Shown here: piece by piece, positions 49,576 through 57,290 of the stretch | How positions within the stretch are numbered: the first letter of the stretch is position 1 | How the letters are laid out: the number at the start of each line of letters is the position of its first letter | NCBI GenBank assembly: GCA_035650355.1 | Contig: DASRHT010000052.1 | Span: forward strand, 10,285-74,284 | DNA from: DASRHT01 sp035650355 | GTDB taxonomy: Bacteria > Chloroflexota > Ktedonobacteria > Ktedonobacterales > Ktedonobacteraceae | Direction of reading: 5' to 3' | Length of the DNA: 64,000 nucleotides | Translations under genes and position numbers: made by a program | Notes under the pieces: generated by a model | Told to the model about the DNA's origin: nothing | Databases searched by the model: none | What the model saw: the letters and a program-made list of their open reading frames with translations, nothing else

Positions 49576-50976
49576 ATGGCAGAGCAGTCAGGCAACAAGA
49601 GCTATGAGCAGATCATGGCAACGATAGAAAAAGAGCAGGTTCGTTTCGTCAACCTGGAGTTTACCGATGTGGTAGGGATGGCGAAGTGTGTCACCATTCC
49701 CATAGAGCAGTTCGCCGATTGCGTGCAGCACGGCAAATGGTTTGATGGCTCTGCCCTGGAGGGGTTTGCGCGCATCGCGGAGAGCGATATGTATCTCTTT
49801 CCCGACCTGTCAACCTTTTGCGTGCTGCCTGGGGGCGTTCGCTCGTCTCCGGCGCAGGGATATCAGCATGCCAGCAACGATCAGGTTTTTGGCGAGGTGG
49901 TAGCGCGCGTCATTTGTAATGTACAAACGCCAGATGGCGAAGCTTTTGATGGCGATCCGCGAGCGACATTGTTACACGCTATCGAGATGGCGCATATGAT
50001 GGGGTACGAGTTTGTGGTTTCCCCAGAGCTGGAGTTTTTCCTGCTGCGCTTCGAGAATGCTCTGCCGGTCCCGTTGCCTAATGATCGCGGAGGATACTTC
50101 GATCTCTCGACCGACCTGGCATCAACGGTACGCAGCCAGATGGCGGATGCGTTGCAACGTATGGGTATCGGTATCGAATCCAGCCATCACGAGGTGGCGG
50201 CAGGGCAGCACGAGCTTGACTTTGAAGCGCGCGACGCTCTACGGCTCGCGGACGAACTAATGACGGCGAAATACGTTATCAAGGCGATTGCGGCCCAGCA
50301 TAGCCTCTATGCCACGTTCTTGCCCAAACCGTTCTATGGTGTCAACGGCTCCGGTCTGCATATTCATCAGCAACTGATCAGCCTCAAAACAGGGAAAAAC
50401 GTTTTTGTTGACGAGCAGGGGGAATATGGACTCTCCGAAATTGGTCGCTGCTTTATTGCTGGGCAACTGGCTCACGCTCGCTCAATGTGTGCGATCCTTG
50501 CGCCTCTCGTCAACTCCTATAAGCGACTGGTGCGTGGCTTTGAGGCTCCCGTCCATATCAACTGGGGACGAGTGAACCGCCAGGCGCTGATTCGCGTGCC
50601 GCGCCTGAGTGCCGATCCGCAGAGTTCGATGCGTATAGAACTGCGCTGCACCGATCCCAGTTGCAACCCTTACCTGGCTCTGGCCGTGATGCTGCGCACC
50701 GGCCTGGATGGCATTCAGCGCAAGCTGAATCTGCCACCGGCGATGGATGAGAATCTCTTCCTGCAAGATGAGAGCGAGCGGCTGCATCCGCGCATGCGTC
50801 TGCTGCCCGCCACGCTCGGCGAAGCCCTGGAAGGATTGCGTGATGCTGCGCTGATTCGGGAAATCCTGGGCGATTCCATTTACGAGGGCTTCATCGATGC
50901 CAAAAGTCTCGAATGGATCGAATATCGCCAGCAGGTACATCGCTGGGAGATCGACCGCTACCTTTCAGTCTTTTGA
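49576..50976 (+). CDS. Glutamine synthetase-like protein
   Basis: The 466-residue protein has the GS fold: a beta-grasp N-terminus (VRFVNLEFTDVVGMAKCVTI), the FDGSALEGFARIAESDMYLF loop, and the metal/ATP segments SPELEFFLLRF, HHEVAAGQHELDF and KPFYGVNGSGLHIHQQL. NSYKRLVRGFEAPVHINWG and IELRCTDPSCNPYLALAVML follow. Several positions differ from housekeeping GlnA (for example NSYKRLV-R instead of -P, and Cys in the DPSCNPYL region), so it may be a divergent GS or act on another gamma-glutamyl acceptor. GAGGAG is placed well before the ATG. Confidence 0.82.
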   Translation: MAEQSGNKSYEQIMATIEKEQVRFVNLEFTDVVGMAKCVTIPIEQFADCVQHGKWFDGSALEGFARIAESDMYLFPDLSTFCVLPGGVRSSPAQGYQHASNDQVFGEVVARVICNVQTPDGEAFDGDPRATLLHAIEMAHMMGYEFVVSPELEFFLLRFENALPVPLPNDRGGYFDLSTDLASTVRSQMADALQRMGIGIESSHHEVAAGQHELDFEARDALRLADELMTAKYVIKAIAAQHSLYATFLPKPFYGVNGSGLHIHQQLISLKTGKNVFVDEQGEYGLSEIGRCFIAGQLAHARSMCAILAPLVNSYKRLVRGFEAPVHINWGRVNRQALIRVPRLSADPQSSMRIELRCTDPSCNPYLALAVMLRTGLDGIQRKLNLPPAMDENLFLQDESERLHPRMRLLPATLGEALEGLRDAALIREILGDSIYEGFIDAKSLEWIEYRQQVHRWEIDRYLSVF

Positions 50977-52074
50977 TGGGCGGATCAGCGACGCGAATAC
51001 TCGCTCGTACTCATCCAGCATGTGGGCGAGCGAGAAGTTGCGCTCTACATGAGCGCGGCATTGCGTACGAGAGAGGGCGGCGAGTTCGTTGACCCTCATT
51101 GCTGCTTCTGTGCAATCTCCTGGTGTGACGAGAAAGCCGGTCTCTCCGTGGCGGATAATCTCCTGCGCAGCTCCACGCCGGAACGCGATCACGGGCGTTC
51201 CGCTCGCCATTGCTTCGACCGCAGCCAGGCCAAACGGCTCGTCCCAGGCAATCGGGAAGAGCAGCCCTGACGCTTGCCCCATCACCTGCCACAACTCCGC
51301 ATGCTCCAGTTGTCCCAGATAGGTGGCGCGCTCCCTTGCTTGTTTGATCTGGGGAGCGATCTGCTGCTCGTAGTAATCCTGGTCATAGATGCCGCCCGCG
51401 ATCAACAACCGGCGGCCCGCTCGTTCGGCAATCTCAATGGCGGCATCAACGCCTTTTTCAGGAGCAATGCGGCCAGCGAAGAGCAGAGGCGCATCCGGCG
51501 GTACCTCTGCGGAAAAAGGGATGGCGACAAGATCCAGCCCGTTATAGATGACATGATCGAACGGCGTGTAGTCAGCGTAGCTCCGGGCGCAGGCGTGCGA
51601 GACCGTAATCAGTGTGAGGGGATGGTTTTGATGGTGCAGGACGCGTAGCGCCTGGTTGATTTCCGGTGAGACCGCTGGCAGGTGGATGGTATGAACCACC
51701 GGAAGATCGTGGAGCAGCCTGCTACAGGCGAAGGCAGGCCAGTCAAAGGCGTGGGCGTGGACAAGATCAAATTCATGGTGGCGCTGCTGAAGGTGGAGGA
51801 AAAGCTCTAAGAAGAGATTGGCCTGAGCGAAAAAGCCCGGGTCGGCGGCTCGCTCCTGCGACGGAGCGGAAAAGCTGGCAGGCTGCACCGATGACGGGAC
51901 AGAAATTTGCTCAATAGCGACCCCCGGTATCGACGAGCCAGCTCTGGCGAAGAGGGTCACGCTATGCTGACGATGCAACAGGCCCTGGGCAAGATCGGCT
52001 ACCAGGGCTTGAGCGCCGCCGACGTAGGGCTGAGCGATGGGCGTGACCAGAGGCGCCACCAGCGCGATCCTCAT
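50965..52074 (-). CDS. GT4-family glycosyltransferase
   Basis: The 369-residue protein has two Rossmann-like domains. The N-terminal one contains the Gly-rich PYVGGAQALVADLAQGL loop and HAHAFDWPAF. The C-terminal one contains LLFAGRIAPEKGVDAAIEIA and the retaining GT4 signature EPFGLAAVEAMASGTPVIAF (E-x7-E). It uses a nucleotide sugar to make an alpha-glycoside. The gene overlaps a 6-pyruvoyl-tetrahydropterin synthase gene by four bases and follows an SDR gene, which raises a pterin as acceptor (as in cyanobacterial biopterin glucosyltransferases). That acceptor is inference. Confidence 0.85.
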   Translation of the reverse strand: MRIALVAPLVTPIAQPYVGGAQALVADLAQGLLHRQHSVTLFARAGSSIPGVAIEQISVPSSVQPASFSAPSQERAADPGFFAQANLFLELFLHLQQRHHEFDLVHAHAFDWPAFACSRLLHDLPVVHTIHLPAVSPEINQALRVLHHQNHPLTLITVSHACARSYADYTPFDHVIYNGLDLVAIPFSAEVPPDAPLLFAGRIAPEKGVDAAIEIAERAGRRLLIAGGIYDQDYYEQQIAPQIKQARERATYLGQLEHAELWQVMGQASGLLFPIAWDEPFGLAAVEAMASGTPVIAFRRGAAQEIIRHGETGFLVTPGDCTEAAMRVNELAALSRTQCRAHVERNFSLAHMLDEYERVFASLIRPSKD

Positions 52075-52481
52075 GCGTCTCCTCGGTAGATCGCGATATT
52101 ATTTTCAGTCTCGTGAAGCTTGACTTCGTAGAGCATGCCGCGGGGAAAGCAGCGTTCCAGGCGTTCCCAGAACTTGACGGCCAGCATCTCTGCCGTTGGA
52201 ACCACCCCTTCCAGCCAGGGAACGTCGTAATTCAAATTTTTATGGTCAACCCAGTCGATTACCTGCTCTTTGGTAATCTTTTTCAGATCGGTCAGGTTGA
52301 TTACCATCCCCGTCTGCGGATCGGGCCGGCCCTGGATAGTCACTTCCAGCGTGTAGTTATGTCCGTGTCCGTTGGGATTCGCGCATTTGTCGTACAGGGC
52401 AAAATTTTCTTGTTCGGAAAGATGGGCGTTCCAGAGACGATGGGCGGCGCTAAAGGTGGCGCGTCGTGTCAGGTAGACCAT
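52071..52481 (-). CDS. 6-pyruvoyl-tetrahydropterin synthase / QueD family
   Basis: This 136-residue T-fold enzyme has the zinc ligands His in FSAAHRLWN and the pair in CANPNGHGHNYTLEV, with the Cys of KCANPNGHGH at the position used by the PTPS/QueD catalytic Cys. VDHKNLNYDVPWLEGVVPTA carries the Asp/His partners, and KLHETENN carries the pterin-binding Glu. Family members convert dihydroneopterin triphosphate to 6-pyruvoyl-tetrahydropterin or carboxy-tetrahydropterin. Its neighbours (SDR, GT4) favour the pterin rather than the queuosine pathway, since no other queuosine gene is seen. The ATGA overlap couples it to the glycosyltransferase. Confidence 0.88.
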   Translation of the reverse strand: MVYLTRRATFSAAHRLWNAHLSEQENFALYDKCANPNGHGHNYTLEVTIQGRPDPQTGMVINLTDLKKITKEQVIDWVDHKNLNYDVPWLEGVVPTAEMLAVKFWERLERCFPRGMLYEVKLHETENNIAIYRGDA

Positions 52482-52514
52482 GACTGGCTATCTCCTCAAT
52501 AGCTATACGTTTGG

Positions 52515-53228
52515 CTACGCGTTCGTGAATAGCTCGATATTACTGCCACTCAGCATCCTTCCAGAGTCATCTGCCAGAAACAGCAGTATCTCGGCCAGAT
52601 CTTCGGGCGTCATGCCTGCTTTCAGGTGTGGAGCGGCCTGGCGCAGCATCTCGGTATCGATAGCGCCGGGGCTGACGGCGCAGACGCGGATATTGTGCGG
52701 CTTCCCCTCGACCGCGAGTATCTCCGTCAATCCCACCACCCCCGATTTTGAGACGTTGTACACGCTCAATCCGGGGAATTTCTCCACTCCTTTTACGCCT
52801 GAAAGAGAGGAAATGTTGACAATTACTCCCTGCTGCTGCGCTACCATCATACGGAATGCTTCGCGGCAGCAGAGAAATGTGCCGCGCAGGTTCACGCTCA
52901 TCACCTGATCCCAGGTGGCTGTATCCATTTCAACAAACGGGCGGACGGCGACTATTCCCGCGCAATTAACCAGAATATCGACCCGCCCATAGCTTTCTCG
53001 CGTCTGTCGAAAGAGCTCCTGTACGTCTGCTTCTTGCGCGACATCGCCAACAATGGCAAGCCCTTGCCCCCCCACGCTGGTAATCGCTTGCAGGCTTTCG
53101 TCGAGCTGTGCCCGCGTGCGACTGAAGAGGACCACCTGCGCCCCTTCCCGTGCGAACAATTGGGCAGTAGCGCGCCCCACGCCCCGCCCCGCTCCCGTAA
53201 TAATAGCAACTTTATTTTTTATAGCCAT
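52515..53228 (-). CDS. Short-chain dehydrogenase/reductase, possible pterin reductase
   Basis: A classical 237-residue SDR: TGAGRGVGRATAQLF (cofactor), NCAGIV (usually NNAG), Ser in NISSLSGVKGVEKF and YNVSKSGVVGLTE (Tyr and Lys). The final reductase step of tetrahydropterin synthesis is done by an SDR (sepiapterin reductase), which fits the PTPS gene 34 bases downstream; general 3-ketoacyl reductases look similar, so the substrate is open. A TATAAT lies six bases before the ATG (53240-53235), so the mRNA may be leaderless. Confidence 0.85.
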   Translation of the reverse strand: MAIKNKVAIITGAGRGVGRATAQLFAREGAQVVLFSRTRAQLDESLQAITSVGGQGLAIVGDVAQEADVQELFRQTRESYGRVDILVNCAGIVAVRPFVEMDTATWDQVMSVNLRGTFLCCREAFRMMVAQQQGVIVNISSLSGVKGVEKFPGLSVYNVSKSGVVGLTEILAVEGKPHNIRVCAVSPGAIDTEMLRQAAPHLKAGMTPEDLAEILLFLADDSGRMLSGSNIELFTNA

Positions 53229-53234
53229 AAAGTG

Positions 53235-53240
53235 ATTATA
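53235..53240 (-). promoter_or_regulatory. -10 element very close to the SDR start codon
   Basis: TATAAT, read leftward, ends seven bases before the ATG at 53228, which would start transcription at or next to the start codon. No good -35 is visible at 17 bases. Confidence 0.4.
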
Positions 53241-53282
53241 GCACGCTTTTGGCGGTGATGTGAGTCCCTACGATATCCCGAA

Positions 53283-53454
53283 GCAGGGCAAGCGCGAGGC
53301 CCCCGCCCAATCCCTGCCCCGCCCCTTGCCCCTACCGTACCCCCAATGTTGCATCTTCCCGCAAAATGAATCCGAACGGTATGCATGATGTTGGGCCGGA
53401 GGCGTAGGGGCAAGGGGCGGTGTGGAGAGGGGTGGGGGCCTTGCGCTTGCCCTT
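53283..53454. repeat. Palindromic 172-bp repeat, left copy
   Basis: The unit starts GCAGGGCAAGCGCGAGGCCC and ends with the inverted complement near CTTGCGCTTGCCCTTG, so it has arms of about 50 bases. The middle contains TTGCATCTTCCCGCAAAATG. A near-identical unit in the same orientation lies at 53756-53928. Both belong to the GTAGGGGC repeat superfamily. Confidence 0.88.
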
Positions 53455-53523
53455 GTTGGGAATTATCGCATCGCGATTCTGCTTGCATGCATTGGCTTCT
53501 CATGCTATACTAACAACACAGCC

Positions 53524-53707
53524 GTCGAAAAGGGAGTTGACCTGCTTGCAGGCTTGAAACAACGGCAGGGGTATCTCAAGGTCATCCACCTCCTCCATCG
53601 AAAAGGGAGTGGACCTGCTAGCAGGCTTGAAACGGACCTCTCGGCGAATCGTGGCCAGGACTATTGCCGAGTCGAAAAGGGAGTGGACCTGCTAGCAGGC
53701 TTGCAAT
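53524..53707 (+). CRISPR. CRISPR array with three 37-bp repeats and two spacers
   Basis: Repeats at 53524-53560, 53597-53633 and 53671-53707 share GTCGAAAAGGGAGTGGACCT followed by GCTAGCAGGCTTGAAAC, with an internal palindrome CCTGCTAGCAGG. The spacers are 36 and 37 bases with no similarity to each other. The first repeat differs at two positions (GTTGACCTGCTTG) and the third has a degraded end (TTGCAAT instead of TTGAAAC). The degraded end suggests the leader lies to the left. The GAAAC end is typical of CRISPR repeats. No cas gene is in the window, so it depends on Cas proteins encoded elsewhere or is a relic. Confidence 0.82.
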
Positions 53708-53755
53708 CAGTCGGGGTTATTTTTCAGAAGGAACCGGGGACTATCCCATCCCGCA

Positions 53756-53928
53756 GCAGGGCAAGCGCGAGGCCCCCGCCCAATCCCCGCCCCGCCCCTT
53801 GCCCCTACCGTACCCCCAACGTTGCATCTTCCCGCAAAATGAATCCGAACGGTATGCATGATGTTGGGCCGGAGGGGTAGGGGCAAGGGGTGGTGTGGAG
53901 GGGGGTGGGGGCCTCGCGCTTGCCCTGC
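53756..53928. repeat. Palindromic 172-bp repeat, right copy
   Basis: It differs from the copy at 53283-53454 at only a few positions across its length and has the same orientation. The two copies enclose the CRISPR array. Confidence 0.88.
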
Positions 53929-53998
53929 TGCGGGTTGACACGATTTTGGGGCGGATGGCGGTGAACCGGACGTGGTAAACCGGGTCCCTACAACGTGT

Positions 53999-56620
53999 TC
54001 AAAACGATGCATGCCCCAGGATTTTTTTCCTCTCCGCCTCATCTTTAATCTGGTAGAGGTCAAGCACCCGCTCATCGATTTCTGCGTCAATACGTCGAAT
54101 CTGATCCAGAAGTTGTGCGATTGTCCGCTTTTTTTGCTGCTCAGCTTCAAAAAGCGGAATGAGGGGATAACCAGGATCAGCTTGCTGTAGCTCCTGGATG
54201 AGCGTATCGTATGGAATTGCTATGGCAGTGCTGCCATCTTGTCTATGTTTGATGCTGTATCCCTGCTCTCTTAGTCGGTTAAGTTCGGCATGCCCGGCCA
54301 GAATTTCATCGACTAATGTGACGAATATGGTCTGTGTATCTTTATCGGCAGGATGGATGGGGAGCTGGCGAAACGTTGTGGGGTTAATGTTAACATTATC
54401 AAAAGTTCGCCCGTACCAGTAGTTGAGCAAAGATGAGTTAAAAAGCGCCAGAATGTATTTCAGATCGTAGTTGGGGTCTTTCGCAATAATATTGTTATAG
54501 TTGTCGCGATTAAAAAAGCCTGTTGCGTCATAGGTCCCTACGAGCCTTCTTTTCAATGCTTTATTTCTTAGCCTGACAAGCAGTATTTTGGGAGACTCGT
54601 AGTACTTTGGCACATTTGGCGTATAGAGCCATTTTCCGTATTTGAGGTAGAGACGCATCCTTCCCCAGCGCACTTCGTAGCGTCCGACGTAACTATTTCC
54701 ATCCAGTAGCGGCTTCCACTCAGGTTCATCGACAGGAACGTCCCGTTCAGGCTTGATATAGACATTTGCCTGCCCTTCTTCCCTAGTGTAATAAGGAATG
54801 ATCCCCTGGCTGCTATCTGTAACATCGCCTAATCGCTGCACCCTTGTCAATATACTGTTCTCAATCGGAATGCGGCATGCGTCCTCTATTTTCTGCAAAA
54901 GCGGCGTCCTACGAATGTTTATTTGAGAAGAAGGCTCGCTCATCCAGGCTGCCTGTCGTTGTACTAGCGCTTCCGCCCATTGCTGCGATGTCAATTTATC
55001 TAATGGATCATGGGAATTGAGAAGGTAAATCTGCGTCATCTGATTTTTGCGCTTCTCTTCTTGTTTCTCAGCAGAGAGGAAAAGTAAGACGCAATCTACC
55101 GTTGCGTCACGCCAGATCCCCCGTGGCAAGTCAACAATTTGCTCGATACAGGTGGATGTGAGTATTTTATGACGGAGTTTTGCTGTGTCGCGCCCCATCA
55201 GATACGTGTTAGGCGTAATAAAGCCAAGCCTACCGTTATTAGCCAGAAGATCAATGCCGAGTTTAAGGAAAAACGTGTAGGTATCAGGTTGTCCATAAAA
55301 CACATCGGCCCAGTTATCACGCAAAGTCTTTTTGTAGGTATCGCTTAACTTTGCCCCGTAAGGTGGATTGGCGACCACAAAGGCGAAACCTTGCTCATAA
55401 GGAGTTTTAGCCGCGCGGCTTTTAATTTTATTAACCTGATCGCTCTCTTCTACCTGCAAAATGCTCATGGTACAATAAGCGCCGCTTGGACGAGCAAGGG
55501 CATCGACATTGTAGATGTTAAAGCGGTCAAGCTGAAATACTTTTTTCGACTCATTGATCTCTTTTATCAGGTCGAGTACCTGTATAAGCAAGTTCATCTC
55601 GGCAAGATAACAGGCGAAGGGGTTGAGATCAAAGCCATAAAGGCTTTGCTGAACACGAGTGAGTATTGATTGCGCATCACTTGCAGCTCCCTGCCGTGTT
55701 CGGTAAGTTGCAATCAGACGTTTAGCGGCTGTGACGAGAAATGAGCCACTACCGCAGGCGGGATCGATCAGGCGCTTATTCGCGCCGATCACATTGATAC
55801 CGGTATAACCAACTTGATCAAGAATATAGTCGATGATCTTGGGAGGGGTATAATATTGGCCTTTGTTACGCTTTTCCTCGCGATTGACGTAGGTATTGTA
55901 GATGGTACCGATAATATCAGAATCGACATGTGAGAAGTTGAAGCGGCTTAACTGGTAGAGCGTTTTAATGAAACGCTCCTCGTTCAACTCGTACCAGTTG
56001 AAAAGTTCGCGCCCGGTAAAAAAGTGAGCATAGACATTCTGGGCATTATCGTAAGCCATGTTTAGCAAAGGTGAATAGCGATTGCCGCGCGCAAAAATGT
56101 AGTATCGCTGAATATCTTCTTGCCAGTGTTGCAGACCGCCATCAGAGAGAAAGCGGTGTTTGAAGACACCTTTGTCTTCGCACACACGGATTAACAGGAG
56201 CCGAATAAAAACGACGTACGCAGCCTGGAGCGCGAATTCGTCTCTCCGTTCTGCTTCGTCGAGCTTACCAAGCATTGTTTCTTGTACGAGTGACTTCCAG
56301 GTAGCATAGTCATCGTATACTTCGATATCTTTGCGATAGTCGTACCGTGATGCTGATATTGGCTCTATATCGGAGAGACGCGACGTACTCTCTCTATAAA
56401 TATTGTAGCTCCTCAGGTGGTCGTCAAGCAGGCGGCGTGCGTCCTGTTGTAGTTCCTGTACAAGCGTTTGCAGCGAGATGACCATATCGTGCTCATCTTC
56501 AGCTCTCAACGGCAACGCGTGCATCGGCCAATCGTTGAGATTAGCGGCGATATCCTGCTCAAGGTGACATGGGTTGGTAAAACTTGCGAGAAAAGCAGCA
56601 AAATCTCCTGTGGCACCCAT
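53999..56620 (-). CDS. Type IIG-like N6-adenine DNA methyltransferase without nuclease domain
   Basis: The 873-residue protein contains a helical N-terminal region and the gamma-class N6-adenine methyltransferase core. The SAM motif is LIDPACGSGSFLVTAAKRLI and the catalytic NPPY is in VVANPPYGAKLSDTYKKTL. GFDLNPFACYLAEMNLLIQV lies between them. The C-terminal 300 residues resemble a TaqI/Eco57I-type target recognition domain (YKLQQ-like IIPYYTREEG, FNRDNYNNIIAK, IHPADKD), with a helical end. Type IIG enzymes usually carry a PD-(D/E)XK nuclease of 200-300 residues before this core. It is absent, and only about 190 bases separate the start from the next gene. It may be an orphan methyltransferase or a BREX/DISARM-like modification subunit. 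Confidence 0.85.
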   Translation of the reverse strand: MGATGDFAAFLASFTNPCHLEQDIAANLNDWPMHALPLRAEDEHDMVISLQTLVQELQQDARRLLDDHLRSYNIYRESTSRLSDIEPISASRYDYRKDIEVYDDYATWKSLVQETMLGKLDEAERRDEFALQAAYVVFIRLLLIRVCEDKGVFKHRFLSDGGLQHWQEDIQRYYIFARGNRYSPLLNMAYDNAQNVYAHFFTGRELFNWYELNEERFIKTLYQLSRFNFSHVDSDIIGTIYNTYVNREEKRNKGQYYTPPKIIDYILDQVGYTGINVIGANKRLIDPACGSGSFLVTAAKRLIATYRTRQGAASDAQSILTRVQQSLYGFDLNPFACYLAEMNLLIQVLDLIKEINESKKVFQLDRFNIYNVDALARPSGAYCTMSILQVEESDQVNKIKSRAAKTPYEQGFAFVVANPPYGAKLSDTYKKTLRDNWADVFYGQPDTYTFFLKLGIDLLANNGRLGFITPNTYLMGRDTAKLRHKILTSTCIEQIVDLPRGIWRDATVDCVLLFLSAEKQEEKRKNQMTQIYLLNSHDPLDKLTSQQWAEALVQRQAAWMSEPSSQINIRRTPLLQKIEDACRIPIENSILTRVQRLGDVTDSSQGIIPYYTREEGQANVYIKPERDVPVDEPEWKPLLDGNSYVGRYEVRWGRMRLYLKYGKWLYTPNVPKYYESPKILLVRLRNKALKRRLVGTYDATGFFNRDNYNNIIAKDPNYDLKYILALFNSSLLNYWYGRTFDNVNINPTTFRQLPIHPADKDTQTIFVTLVDEILAGHAELNRLREQGYSIKHRQDGSTAIAIPYDTLIQELQQADPGYPLIPLFEAEQQKKRTIAQLLDQIRRIDAEIDERVLDLYQIKDEAERKKILGHASF

Positions 56621-56807
56621 ACCCTCAAACAACTCCTATGTTATCTGGTATTCGTTGTGATGACTTAGTATAGTAAAATTTGTTGGGAGTGTATAGAGGG
56701 TATTGCCGTGCATTTTTTAGTAAGCGGACGCTGGCTGCTCAATATAAGATGACTACCATCTGTATGCTATACTGGCCCCACGACAAGTAAATTGAGAAAG
56801 GGAGCAT

Positions 56808-57260
56808 ATGAAAGCATTGTTGCAGCGAGTGAGTTTGGCGAGCGTTACCGTGGATGGGCAGATTGTTGGTCGAATAGGGCAGGGGTTACTGGTATTGCTT
56901 GGTGTGGGGCAGGGTGATGGCGAGACCCAGGTAAAGGCCCTGGTCGAGAAAATCATCCACCTGCGTATCTTTGGCGATGACGAGGGCAAAATGAATCGGT
57001 CGCTGCTCGATGTCGGCGGACAGGCCCTGGTCGTCTCCCAGTTTACCCTCTATGCTGACGCGCGCAAGGGACGCCGCCCCAGCTTTAGCGAAGCCGCGCC
57101 ACCAGCTCGCGCCGAAGAGCTGGTTGAACGCTTCAAAGCCGCTCTCGGCGCTTATGGAATCGAAGTCGCAAGCGGCATTTTTGGTGCCCATATGGATGTT
57201 TCGTTAATTAACGACGGGCCGGTAACAATCATGCTGGACAGCGAGCAGTTGGCGCGTTAG
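56808..57260 (+). CDS. dtd: D-aminoacyl-tRNA deacylase
   Basis: The 150-residue enzyme hydrolyses D-aminoacyl-tRNA (and glycyl-tRNA-Ala) to free tRNA and amino acid. It matches the DTD family along its length: MKALLQRVSLASVTVDGQIV at the start, LRIFGDDEGKMNRSLLDVGG, SQFTLYADARKGRRPSF (the SQxxL motif) and the C-terminal NDGPVTIMLDSE (the NxPxT motif as NDGPVT). Two subunits form the active sites. AGAAAGGGAG lies before the ATG. It is convergent with the second kinase gene. Confidence 0.93.
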   Translation: MKALLQRVSLASVTVDGQIVGRIGQGLLVLLGVGQGDGETQVKALVEKIIHLRIFGDDEGKMNRSLLDVGGQALVVSQFTLYADARKGRRPSFSEAAPPARAEELVERFKAALGAYGIEVASGIFGAHMDVSLINDGPVTIMLDSEQLAR

Positions 57261-57290
57261 GTTTTTGAGCGTCGCCGTCTCCTCACAGGA

